This document shows, piece after piece, positions 11,045 through 22,372 of a stretch of DNA of 64,000 bases; positions within the stretch are counted from its first letter, which is position 1, and every line of letters starts with the position of its first letter. Both the position numbers and the translations under genes were made by a program. This DNA is from Pegoplata infirma (taxonomy: Eukaryota > Arthropoda > Insecta > Diptera > Anthomyiidae): assembly GCA_963921195.1 (NCBI GenBank), contig OY992537.1:1178001-1242000 (forward strand). The letters are read 5' to 3'. Below the pieces are notes generated by a model that was given only the letters and a program-made list of their open reading frames with translations, did not search any database and was not told where the DNA came from.

Positions 11045-13304
11045 TCTATATATATAATTTCCCTATTTGTGTGTTCCTCTTTTTTTGTCTATCCAGAGCT
11101 TTTTGAAGCCCACTCATGAGCAACAAAGCTGAAAATTGGCATGCATATAGTAAAAGACCTGGGGCAGATCCTAACGTAGCCGGATTTTCGGTTTTTTGCC
11201 TGTGGGCGGAGAAATAAGCGGAAAAGTGGGCGTGGCAAAACTCAATTTTTTGACATTTTTGCTTAATTTAAAGCCCCCTAATGACTTAGGAAGCTGAAAA
11301 TTTCCTAGAATATAGTCCTAACGATGGCGCATATCCCCAAGTAGTCGAATTTAAAATTTTCGCAATGTGGGCGGAGAATTGAGGGGAAAAGTGGAGTGGC
11401 AAAATTTAGATTTTTTTTAACATTTTTACTTCTTTTGAAGCCCCCAAACGACTTAGGAAGGTGAAAATTTCCTAGAATATAGTCCTAACGATGGCGCATA
11501 TCCCCAAGTAGTAAGATTCAAAATTTTCGCAATGTGGGCGGAGAAGTGAGGAAAAAGTGGCGTGGAAAAATTGGGATTTTTTTAAATTTTTACTTCTTTT
11601 GAAGCCCCCAAAATACTTAGGAAGCGGAAAATTGCATAGCATTTAATTCTAACAATGAAGCATATCCTGAAGTAATCGGATTTAAAATTTTTAAACTGTG
11701 GAAGGAGAATTAAGAGAAAAATGGGGCGTGGCAAAATTGTGTTTTTTAATATTTAATTTGAAGACCCCCAATGATCTATGAAGATGAAAATTGGCATTTT
11801 TGCTTATTTTAAAGTCCTCTAATGACTTAGGAAGCTGAAAATTTTCTAGCGTATAGTCCTATCGATGAAGCATATCCTGAAGTAGTCAAATTTTAAATGG
11901 GGAGTGACAAAATTGAGATTTTTAACATTTTAACTTCTTTTGAAGCCCCCAAAGGAAGCGGAAAATGCACAGAATTGGCATGTATATAGAAGGTTTCATG
12001 TGGAAGATCAACACGAGCCTGGATTTTTGATATCCAGTGTATAGGTGGAGAATAAGAAAGGCAAAGGGCGTGGTAAATTTATTTCCATCTATTTTCTGAA
12101 TATATATTTTATTTTTTTGTGTTTCTCTTATTTTTTGTGTATCCAGCGCCTTTTGAATCTCATTGATGGACTCAAAAGATTAAAATTGGCATGTATATAA
12201 TAAAACACCAGGGACAGATTCTTACGAAGTCGGATTTTTTGGCTGTGGGCGGCGAATTACGAGAAAAAGGGGACTTGGCAAAATTATTTTTTTTAACATT
12301 TTAGAGTATTTTTAAGCTCCGCCCCAATGAATACGGAAGCTGAAAATCCCTAACATATAATCCTAACTATGAAGTATATTCTAAAGTAGTCCGATTTAAC
12401 ATTTTTGGAATGTAGACGGAGAGTTGAGAGGAAAAAGGGGCAAGGCAATATTGTGTTTTATTTTTTTTTTTATTTGACTAACTTTAAAGCCCTAATGACC
12501 TACGCTGCCGAAAATTGGCGAGCATATTGTCCTGACACTGAAGCATATCCTTAAGTAGTCAGACTTAACATTTTTGGACTGTGGACGGAGAATTGGGCGG
12601 GAAAAGGGGCGTGGATACGAGTATAGTACTAACGGTGGAGCTGATCCTAAAGTAGTCAGATTTAAAAATTTTGGAATACAAAGAAAAAACAGTTTTATTG
12701 TGCTAGCCGAATTAAGAGCCAACTGCATGGTTTAATTACAACAACTGAAATTTTCGGTTGCGATTACCGAAATTTATTTGGACCAACAGAATTTAAATTT
12801 TCAAAACAAATTTTGGTTATTGCAACCGAAAATTTCGGTTGTTGTTATTAAACTATGCAGTTGGCTCTAAATTCTGCTGGCACAACTAAACTGTTCTCTC
12901 TGTGTAGGGACGGAGAAATAAGAGAAGAAATGGGCGTAGAAAAATTATGTTTTTACATCTTATCTAATTTTGAAGACACCTTATGACCTTGAAAGATGGA
13001 AATTGGGATGCATGTGGTACGGACTATGGCAAAGATCAACTCTGACCTGGATATCCAGTGAAAGGGCGGAAATACAAAAAAAAATCCGTTGTGGATTTTG
13101 TTCAGTTTGTATATATAATCTGTAACGTAGCCGGATTTTCGGCCTTTAAGTCAGTGGGAGTGGCGGAAGACTGCGAAATTTAGTTTTGTAATATTAACTA
13201 TTTCTGAAACCCCTAATGACTAAGGAAGCTGAAAATTGTAAAGCATAAAGTATTGACAATGGATCATATCCTTATGAAGTCAGATTTAATATTTAAACTG
13301 TGTA
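11045..13304 (+). mobile_element. Truncated second Helitron copy
   Basis: Same 5' TCTATATATATAATTTCC start after an A, in the opposite orientation to the full copy. It stops at 13304 without the terminal hairpin and CTAG. The break is marked by a 16-bp direct duplication AATATTTAAACTGTGT. Confidence 0.85.
12677..12906. mobile_element. 230-bp MITE inside the left Helitron copy
   Basis: The ends TACAAAGAAAAAACAG and CTGTTCTCTCTGTGTA are inverted; the interior is palindromic (GAGCCAACTGCAT..., ACCGAAATTT..., ATGCAGTTGGCTC). Its counterpart is 16493-16722 in the other arm. Confidence 0.75.
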
Positions 13305-13320
13305 ATATTTAAACTGTGTA
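13289..13320 (+). repeat. 16-bp direct duplication at the Helitron truncation point
   Basis: AATATTTAAACTGTGT occurs twice in tandem exactly where the left arm stops matching the right arm. Confidence 0.8.
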
Positions 13321-14039
13321 CCTAAAGTAATACAATTAGATATTATTTGATACAATCATTTTACGGATCAAATTAGATCTATTTAGTAAAATTCGCAAAA
13401 TATTTTCACTAGGGCAGATAAGAAAATGGAGCCGCAGTAAATCTTAGATAAAATTAGATATGAACATATAAAATGTCATATCGTCAGCTTATTATTGTTT
13501 TGCTCCATACGCCAACAACTCGGTTTCGAGAAAAACGATAAAATAGGTTTACCACAAATTTTCTCGAAAAGTAATCGATGGATTTTGTTTTATTGCTACA
13601 TATATTGTTAACAAAGCTTCTAGTTTTCAGACTTTTACATACAATAGATAAAAAGATTTTAAGCTTTTAAGAAAATAAGATTTTATGGTTTTATGCTCCA
13701 TATCCAATTTTGCTTATACATTTTGGACTTTTGTGTGATATGGAGCAAATGAGTTCTCAACGCCAAAAAAAATAACAATGAAACAAAAAGAGCTAGATCG
13801 ACAAAACTCGGTATTTGAACACTTATATAGTCAGGTTGCATGGCATTAAAAATTGGGATGATCGGTCAATGGACACGCCTATCTCCCACACAACCTAAAT
13901 GGCAAATATGACATCACTTGAAATGTTTAGAAGTTATGGTATTTAAATTTGGTACGTAGAATAGTACCAACATAATTAATCTTCATTCCAAAAATATGCA
14001 AGATCCGTTAATTTTTAAATAATGTACACTCAAAAAAAA

Positions 14040-14767
14040 ACAAGTAAGAGTGTTAAATTCGGCTGTGCCGAATCTTTTATACCCTCCAACATGCAAATAA
14101 ATAAAAAAAAAATTGCAGGGGCGTCTTTTTTTTTTTTTTTGGGGGGGGCGTCGGTAGTGGTAATTGGGGGGCACAATTCCTCTCGAATAAGTGTTAAAAA
14201 AAATAATTCTTATGCTTTTTGCACTAAAGAAATACAAATTTATCATTATATAAAAAAAAAAAATTATTCCACGCCCATAAAAGGGGGGGGGCGGACCGTA
14301 AAACGATTTTTTCTAGTTCTGTGGGTCCAAATACAGGACATTGAACCTCTTGTTGCATTAAAATGTTGGATTTGTTAAACAAAAACACAAAAAATCATAT
14401 AAAAATATGGTATTTTTCAGAGGTTTGTTTAGTTCTTCAAGGGGGAACTTTTTTCCCCCTGGTCCGATTTTGCCCATCTCCGAACTTAACCAGCCTATGA
14501 ATATAAGACATATATGTGCCAAATTTCAGGAGTCTACCACTTTTATTTTGGACTGTATCGTGTCTTCCACAGACGGACGGACAGACGGACAGACAGACGG
14601 ACGGACGGACGGACGGACGGACAGACGGACATCGCTAGAATGTCTTAGAATCGATCACTGATCAATAATATATATACTTTATGGGGTCCTACACCGATAT
14701 TTCGATGCGTTACACACGGAATGACAAAGTGAGTATACCCCCATACTGTAGTTGGAGGGTATAAAAA
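14040..14767 (+). repeat. CAAGTAAG / hairpin dispersed repeat, full-length-like copy
   Basis: It starts CAAGTAAGAGTG, then the perfect hairpin ATTCGGC-TGT-GCCGAAT (14057-14073), then TATACCCTCCAACATG. It ends GTTGGAGGGTATAAAAAC, an inverted counterpart of the CCCTCCAAC. Internal landmarks are a GGAC/AGAC tetranucleotide array and CGATATTTCGATGCGTTAC. The reading frame over the array is an artefact. Confidence 0.8.
14569..14630 (+). repeat. Tetranucleotide (GGAC/AGAC) array
   Basis: About 15 units of ACGG/ACAG inside the dispersed repeat. Shorter versions lie at the same place in other copies (5453, 29170, and 31228 on the opposite strand). Confidence 0.9.
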
Positions 14768-15729
14768 CTGTAGTGTTAGCAAAAAAAAGCTTGTAAACCT
14801 ACAAGAAAATTTGCTGATTTTGAACCCACAATTTTTTTGCTAAAGTTAGCAAAAATGTTTTGCCAATAATTAGTTAACAAAATTTTTTTTTTTTTTGACA
14901 CATTTGAGGACCCCGATGGGACCAGACCTAGTTGGGTTCCTTAAAAATCGTCATAGTTTTTGATCCAAAATTTGTGTCCGTTTCGTTCTACCTTGCTTAG
15001 TTTTTGAGATACGTGATTATAGGGGACCACTGGGGTCTTGAGAATTAAAAAACTCGATAACTTCAAAAATATTACTCGGAGAGCTTTTGACTATTTTGCG
15101 GTCTTGTTCTACGTATTGAGAGCTACCAAAATGCTTTTGGACTTTTTGTTGTGTCGGCAATATTTACCGAGATATGAGCATTTTAAAATTTTCGGGAATG
15201 CTAACTTTTTTGGATCCAATGTTAGGCCTTATTAGGGTCCACACATGTGAAGAGGACCCGCGAAAGTATGGAGATTCTAAGAACCAAAAATGCCCTCCGT
15301 TTTGCTCTATCTGGCTTAGTTTCCGAGATAGAGCCATTTTAAGTTTTCTGAAAATAAAAAAAAATTTACCGTTTATTTTTGCTAATGTTAGCAAAAAATC
15401 TTGTAAAAATGTTGTCAACTCAATTTCAAATCTTAGCAAAAGAAATTAGTTCAACGTTTGTTTAAAATTACTAATGTGCTAAATGAAGTTTACAATAATT
15501 TTTTGCTAACATGCTAATCTCAACTAAAAATTTGCTAAAAGTTAGCTAACTAGCATTAGCAAATCTACTAACGTATTTTTTTGAGTGTAGAGCCTTTTCT
15601 GTAACGCAAATTTTCAAAAAAACGTCAAAATGGTGTGTTTTTTCTTAGAAAATGTTGGATATCTCAAATTTGAAAATACGTTTCAAAATACGGACTTCGA
15701 AATAAGAAAGAGGATATTTATATTATATA

Positions 15730-18354
15730 CTAGTCGAATAGCCTGTCCCTGCCAGGCGGAACACCAAATCACTTTTCTCAATAGTTCTAATATTTTACCA
15801 AACCAAAATTATGTTTGTGCTTCAAAAATTTAATATTGCTAGATTGAGTTGGAAAAAAATTTAATGAGTATAAAAGGTTTTATTGATAAAATTTTAGAAC
15901 TAAATTTAGCACGCCCATTTTGTCTCTCCGTCCATAAACCGGATATCAAAAATCCATCGTGTGGATCAGTCCCATGGTCACTCCTATATACATGGCAATT
16001 TTTATCTTTCTTTTATCATGAAGGGTTTTAAAATTAGTTAAAATGTTAAAAAACACAAACATTTTTCCACTTAAATTTTTCCTTATAATTCTCCGTACAC
16101 AGTTTAAATATTAAATCTGACTTCATAAGGATATGATCCATTGTCAATACTTTATGCTTTACAATTTTCAGCTTCCTTAGTCATTAGGGGTTTCAGAAAT
16201 AGTTAATATTAAAAAACTAAATTTCGCCGTCTTCCGCCACTCCCCCTGACTTAAAGGCCGAAAATCCGGCTACGTTACAGATTATATATACAAACTGAAC
16301 AAAATTCACAACGGATTTTTTTTGTATTTCCGCTCTTTCACTGGATATCCAGGTCAGAGTTGATCTTTGCCATAGTCCGTACCACATGCATCCCAATTTT
16401 CATCTTTCAAGGTCATAAGGTGTCTTCAAAATTAGATAAGATGTAAAAACATAATTTTTCTACGCCCATTTCTTCTCTTATTTCTCCGTCCCTACACAGA
16501 GAGAACAGTTTAGTTGTGCCAGCAGAATTTAGAGCCAACTGCATAGTTTAATAACAACAACCGAAATTTTTGGTTGCGATAACCAAAATTTGTTTTGAAA
16601 ATTTAACTTCTGTTGGTCCAAATAAATTTCGGTAATCGCAACCGAAAATTTCAGTTGTTGTAATTAAACCATGCAGTTGGCTCTTAATTCGGCTAGCACA
16701 ATTAAACTGTTTTTTCTTTGTATTCCAAAATTTTTAAATCTGACTACTTTAGGATAAGCTCCACCGTTAGTACTATACTCGTATCCACGCCCCTTTTCCC
16801 GCCCAATTCTCCGTCCACAGTCCAAAAATGTTAAGTCTGACTACTTAAGGATATGCTTCAGTGTCAGGACAATATGCTCGCCAATTTTCGGCAGCGTAGG
16901 TCATTAGGGCTTTAAAGTTAGTCAAATAAAAAAAAAATAAAACACAATATTGCCTTGCCCCTTTTTCCTCTCAACTCTCCGTCTACATTCCAAAAATGTT
17001 AAATCGGACTACTTTAGAATATACTTCATAGTTAGAATTATATGTTAGGGATTTTCGGCTTCCGTATTCATTGGGGCGGAGCTTAAAAATACTCTAAAAT
17101 GTAAAAAAAAAATAATTTTGCCAAGTCCCCTTTTTCTCGTAATTCGCCGCCCACAGCCAAAAAATCCGACTTCGTAAGAATCTGTCCCTGGTGTTTTATT
17201 ATATACATGCCAATTTTAATCTTTTGAGTCCATCAATGAGATTCAAAAGGCGCTGGATACACAAAAAATAAGAGAAACACAAAAAAATAAAATATATATT
17301 CAGAAAATAGATGGAAATAAATTTACCACGCCCTTTGCCTTTCTTATTCTCCACCTATACACTGGATATCAAAAATCCAGGCTCGTGTTGATCTTCCACA
17401 TGAAACCTTCTATATACATGCCAATTCTGTGCATTTTCCGCTTCCTTTGGGGGCTTCAAAAGAAGTTAAAATGTTAAAAATCTCAATTTTGTCACTCCCC
17501 ATTTAAAATTTGACTACTTCAGGATATGCTTCATCGATAGGACTATACGCTAGAAAATTTTCAGCTTCCTAAGTCATTAGAGGACTTTAAAATAAGCAAA
17601 AATGCCAATTTTCATCTTCATAGATCATTGGGGGTCTTCAAATTAAATATTAAAAAACACAATTTTGCCACGCCCCATTTTTCTCTTAATTCTCCTTCCA
17701 CAGTTTAAAAATTTTAAATCCGATTACTTCAGGATATGCTTCATTGTTAGAATTAAATGCTATGCAATTTTCCGCTTCCTAAGTATTTTGGGGGCTTCAA
17801 AAGAAGTAAAAATTTAAAAAAATCCCAATTTTTCCACGCCACTTTTTCCTCACTTCTCCGCCCACATTGCGAAAATTTTGAATCTTACTACTTGGGGATA
17901 TGCGCCATCGTTAGGACTATATTCTAGGAAATTTTCACCTTCCTAAGTCGTTTGGGGGCTTCAAAAGAAGTAAAAATGTTAAAAAAAATCTAAATTTTGC
18001 CACTCCACTTTTCCCCTCAATTCTCCGCCCACATTGCGAAAATTTTAAATTCGACTACTTGGGGATATGCGCCATCGTTAGGACTATATTCTAGGAAATT
18101 TTCAGCTTCCTAAGTCATTAGGGGGCTTTAAATTAAGCAAAAATGTCAAAAAATTGAGTTTTGCCACGCCCACTTTTCCGCTTATTTCTCCGCCCACAGG
18201 CAAAAAACCGAAAATCCGGCTACGTTAGGATCTGCCCCAGGTCTTTTACTATATGCATGCCAATTTTCAGCTTTGTTGCTCATGAGTGGGCTTCAAAAAG
18301 CTCTGGATAGACAAAAAAAGAGGAACACACAAATAGGGAAATTATATATATAGA
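15730..18354 (-). mobile_element. Full-length non-autonomous Helitron
   Basis: Read on the minus strand it starts TCTATATATATAATTTCCC after an A (18355) and ends in a stem-loop (GCCTG...CAGGC, 15757-15741) followed a few bases later by CTAG and then T at 15729. A|TC...hairpin-CTRR|T is the Helitron signature. The interior is a series of degenerate units of roughly 160-170 bp with CGCCCAC(T)TTT, CTTAGGAAGCTGAAAATT and ATATCC motifs. No Rep/helicase ORF, so it is non-autonomous. Confidence 0.85.
16493..16722. mobile_element. 230-bp MITE inside the right Helitron copy
   Basis: Reverse complement of 12677-12906 at the equivalent place, so the insertion predates the duplication of the Helitron. 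Confidence 0.75.
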
Positions 18355-18358
18355 TATT

Positions 18359-18862
18359 AGAAATTTTTTACTTGGATGAGGTTATACATAAATATATCTG
18401 ACTTTATGTAATTATATTAATTTATGTAAAATAAGATCAAGTGAATTTAATTGGATGTGACCAAAATTCGGATCTAATTGTATCATTTTTTATATTTGTG
18501 TATCTAAAATAATACAATTAGATCTATATATGATCCAACTTGATACATCCAATTTTGAGAACATTTCCAAAATAAGTGACACTCTAATGTCCATTTAGGT
18601 AAAATGAGGGCATATTACCATTAGAGTGGTTCAAAATAAAATTTTTTTTTTTTTTATGAGTTCTCACCCCCATCATTTTATGTAATTTGGTGCAAAAAGC
18701 TTTGCCTATTTTTTTTCAAATTTTTTAAAAAATGTAAAGAACTGTTACGCGCATCAGCATAACTTTTGTTTGAGTGTATTTACAGTAACATGAAAAATTA
18801 CATCAAATATTCATGATGATGACTATGTCGATGATATTCAGTCATTGCCGCTGTTGTTGTTA
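18359..18862. other. AT-rich intronic sequence right of the Helitron pair
   Basis: Contains the ACAATTAGATCTA / TTTGATACA vocabulary also seen at 13330-13380 and 24890-24920, and single ACTCTAATG / ATTAGAGTGG ends (18590, 18622). No gene. Confidence 0.5.
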
Positions 18863-19367
18863 CACACAAAAAATTATTGGCTAAAAATTTTCAATTAAAT
18901 CTATTGATCAACAAAATTTAAATGAGTCAATCAATGTTTTGATTGACATTTTTTGTTATTTTCTTTAACTGTCGAATTACAAATTTTCAACATGCCATAT
19001 TATTTTAGCTTGAATTTATTTGAATAGATTATTTCAAAAATATACAAAATAATCGGGTTTTACTGTTTTTATTGTTTGCAACATATTAGAAAGTAAAAAA
19101 GATGAATTTTTTGAAAATTTTGTTATAAGCTTATAATTCATTTGTTAAATCAATCATTATTTTAATTGACTTTAAATAAAAAATTTATCAAATTTTTGAT
19201 CAAATTTTGATCAAAATCAAAAAAATTTTTGATTGAAAAAATTTTCCATCAATCACCTACAATTTGATGAATTGTATAACAATTTTCTTGATTGGAGGAA
19301 TTTCAATCAAAAAATTGATTGAATCCGCGTTTTTGTTGATTGAAATTTGTTTCAAGTTTTTTCTGTG
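18863..19367. mobile_element. Inverted-repeat element with CACACAAAAAA ends
   Basis: The ends CACACAAAAAATTATTGG and GTTTTTTCTGTG mirror each other. The body is full of TTGATCAA / TCAATCAA motifs. It shares terminal type with the element at 44975-45986. Confidence 0.6.
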
Positions 19368-19495
19368 TAGCTAGTTGTAGCATACAAAGTAATTCATAAA
19401 CATTGGAAGTTGTGTTGAAAGTTTTGAAAAATATGAAAATGTTTGCATATAGAGCAAAGAAAATATAAACATTATTCTGTCAGTCCGTCATTTAA

Positions 19496-20000
19496 CCCAT
19501 TCCTGCCTGCCCATAGATCGGCTCGTACGATTTTGATGAAATTTTGATATGTGTGCCTGGAAGACCACAGAAGTTGATATAAAAAATAAAAAAAAATTTA
19601 CCTCAGCTCCGACCTGAGATATGACATGGGTATTAGGCCATGTAATTTTTTACTTTTATTTTTTGTTTGAGCTGAAAGGGGTCCAAAAAGTTTCTATTGG
19701 GTGTCAAAATAACTCCAATAAATTTTCGTGAAAACCAAAATTGTCCTTACCCCCCGCATCGCGTTTTGGGTACACTTTTCCTGAGTATTTTCGATTAAAA
19801 AAAATCTTTAATTTTTGTCAGTGCAAAACAAAAGTTAGACAAAACAAAAAAAAATCTTGTTAAATGTTCACATTTAGCCCAATCTCTTCTCTTTTTTATG
19901 AAAAAAGAATTAGCCCGATATCTTCCATCTAGCCCCCGTTAAATTTTTTTAAGTATCAACACATTTTTGGGTATTTAAATACTCATTAGGCAGGAATGGG
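19496..20000. mobile_element. piggyBac-like MITE with TTAA target duplication
   Basis: TTAA at 19492-19495 and 20001-20004 flanks the inverted ends CCCATTCCTGCCT and AGGCAGGAATGGG. TTAA plus CCC...GGG is the piggyBac signature. 505 bp, no transposase. Confidence 0.85.
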
Positions 20001-20127
20001 TTAATGGTTCATACATATAGTCACACATAATGGTGGTAGTAGTAATGATGCTGTTAATTTGCATTACATTTCATATGTTTATGTGCGGTATATGTTGTAT
20101 AGAAATATATGTATGTATGTAATTGCA

Positions 20128-21461
20128 TCCCAGCAAAAACATGGTAATGAGTTGTGAAAGTAATCATTACCAAGTACATTATTTATAATGAGTACCCATT
20201 ACCATTAACATTATTTTAAGCCCAAAAGTAACTACTTTTCAGTAATATGTTATAAAACAACTTCTAAGTAATAATATCTCCTTGCACTTGCAGTTTTTAA
20301 CCTTTACAATTCAATTAACTTATACTTAAAAACTTAATAAAAAATGCGCAATTTTTAAGTTTTAGTAAAAACAAGTTAAATTTTAAATGTTTTAATTAAC
20401 TAATTATTTTACTTCTTATTGGTAATGAGTTTTTACTCCTTATTAGAAATCCAAGTCAGTAACTACTAGGGTGTTCAGTCGATTAATTCTTGTTCGATTA
20501 ATCGAACAATTTTAGACGAATAATTGTTCGATTAATTTAAAATTGCTAATTTCGATTAAAGGATTAATCGAAGAATTTATGCCGATTAATCGAATAATAA
20601 TAATATATGGTTTTTCTGGAAATGTGTATAGTTTTTTTAAAGTTTTAAGTCCAATAAACAAACCAAATGTCTGTTGTCGTTGGAATTGAAAAAAAACAGT
20701 CATGTTTACTTGAGTGGTCCCTATTTCAAATTTGTTTTCGGATTTTCGCTGCTCCTGAAGATTGGATTTGTTAAACGACCTAAATAAGTACCTGATGAAA
20801 TTTTGGGCCAAATCGGCATCATGTCATGTAGACCGCGCTAAAATCGGTCAAAGTTTCGAGTTTTCGGCAAAAACGAACTAAATTATAAAAAAATAAAATT
20901 ACTTATTTAAGATTTTCCCAAAAGTAGTCAGGTACAAAATATAAATTTTTTTGTGATATCGGTAATCCATATAAATTTGTCAAATAAATTGTTTCTGATT
21001 TCATTTTTCAAAGCTCCAAAATGATTTTTTTTTTAATTTTCTTAAACAAATTAGCAGAATTTTGTCTTTTCTTGTTGTTAATAAATGTTAAAATATTTGT
21101 AATTAAAGTTGTTTATTTACTCAAGTACCAATTTTTTTCTAAAATTGTCGAAAAAAATCTTGTAATTTAGAAAATTTATGAATTTGTAATTATTCGATTA
21201 ATCGAACAATTTTAAAATGTGATTCGTTTAATCGAATAATTTTAAAATGGCAAATATCGATTAATCGTTTAATCGAACAATTAAAAAACCCGATTAATTG
21301 AACACCCTAGTAACTACTTATTTATCTCCATACTCTTCACTAGTTATTTTTGTCTCACGCCCTTGTTAAAATAATTAGTGTTTCATTCAATAAGTAACTA
21401 CTGATTAACATCTGTTTCGGATTACAAAACCCATTACTAGTAATGCCAATTTTTGCTGGGA
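20128..21461. mobile_element. TCCCAGCAAAA-ended element, interrupted by a hAT element
   Basis: The ends TCCCAGCAAAAACATGG and CCAATTTTTGCTGGGA are inverted. Internal GTAATGAG / CATTACC motifs match the copies at 1-157 and 44771-46017. The hAT element at 20467-21309 lies inside. Confidence 0.8.
20467..21309. mobile_element. hAT-type element nested in 20128-21461
   Basis: The 8-bp duplication GTAACTAC flanks it (20459-20466 and 21310-21317). The ends TAGGGTGTTCAGTCGATTAA and TTGAACACCCTA are inverted, with ATTAATCGAA-type subterminal motifs. Sister of 5614-6752. The 99-codon ORF on the minus strand has no recognisable transposase motif. Confidence 0.88.
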
Positions 21462-22074
21462 TATTACAAACATTTGTATATGTCTTATAAAGTTTGTCAT
21501 TATACGGACAATTGCTGTCATATATACGTATATGTGGTCCAAAACAAAAATGGAATAAAAGTAAACTGTCAACACATTGTGTCCGTCCGTCTGTCCACCC
21601 GTCTGTCTACTTTATTCATGTAATGATATTCACTAATGAGTATAGATAGTTCCAGATGTGTTGATAGAGAGACATACAACAGTGCATTATTTTGACAGAT
21701 GAAGTTTGTATGGAAATAAACATGTGTAATATAAATTCATACATATATTTTAATATCTTCATTAAAGTGATACTTATAATTGGTTGTAATTTAGCTGTCT
21801 GTCAAATTGGTTGAATTTTTGCTACTGGAATTGGGTTACACTTTGTCATGTTTAAAAAAAAAAAAAGAAAACAAAACCACTAATGTAATGAAATCATGTG
21901 TTTTTCATTGCTGTATATCTCTGGGCGTAACCAGATCAGTTTGCAGAATTCAAGTGGTTAATATTTAATTAAAAGTGACATACAAACTAATTTAAATAGG
22001 ATTAAGTTGTTTAAAAATAAACTCGCGTTTTTTTTAATGTACGTTACTAAATATTATTACAAATTGTTTTTTTG
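21462..22074. other. AT-rich intronic sequence
   Basis: No element ends or gene recognised. A short CCGTCCGTCTGTCCACC patch at 21580 resembles the CAAGTAAG-family array. Confidence 0.5.
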
Positions 22075-22372
22075 CAGTGCACCTATGTAAGGGTTAAGCG
22101 AAACAAATTTAGATTTTTTTTTTAAATTTTTTGATCGTAGGAAAAACCCGTCATTTTTTGCAAATTTCAAACAGCGATATCTCGAAAACGGTTTTACCGT
22201 TTTAAAAAAATTTTGTTTTGCATATTCAGTGTATCGAAGGTAATAAATATGATGACAAGACATTTTTTAATTTAATCCGATTGGTCTGAAATTTATACCA
22301 CATAATTCTTAGGTCCAGCAGAATAAAAATTTGCTCGTACACTTAGGCAAATAAAAAGTTAAAGAAAAAATG
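22075..22372 (-). repeat. Fragment of the 9828-type dispersed repeat
   Basis: Its reverse complement shares AACTTTTTATTT, CAAATTTTTAT, AATTATGTGG and CCAATCGGAT blocks in order with 9835-9950. Confidence 0.65.

Larger units (their letters stand above)
14027..15587. mobile_element. CACTCAAAA-ended element in the Helitron spacer
   Basis: The ends TACACTCAAAAAAA and TTTTTTTGAGTGTA are inverted. The interior right part is rich in TTAGCAAA / TTTGCTAA motifs. A CAAGTAAG-family repeat (14040-14767) is inserted just inside the left end. Confidence 0.6.
11041..18358. repeat. 2.26-kb-arm inverted repeat made of two Helitron copies
   Basis: The left arm 11041-13304 and right arm 16096-18358 are reverse complements of almost identical length and, wherever I compared them, nearly identical sequence, including a 230-bp MITE at matching positions. 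The spacer 13305-16095 is about 2.8 kb and holds unrelated repeats. In Pvf pre-mRNA the arms could pair into a very long hairpin. Confidence 0.93.

Noticed and set aside
14407..14661. ORF with a DGRTDGQTDG-type repeat
   Set aside because: The repeat is the translation of a tetranucleotide array inside a dispersed repeat.
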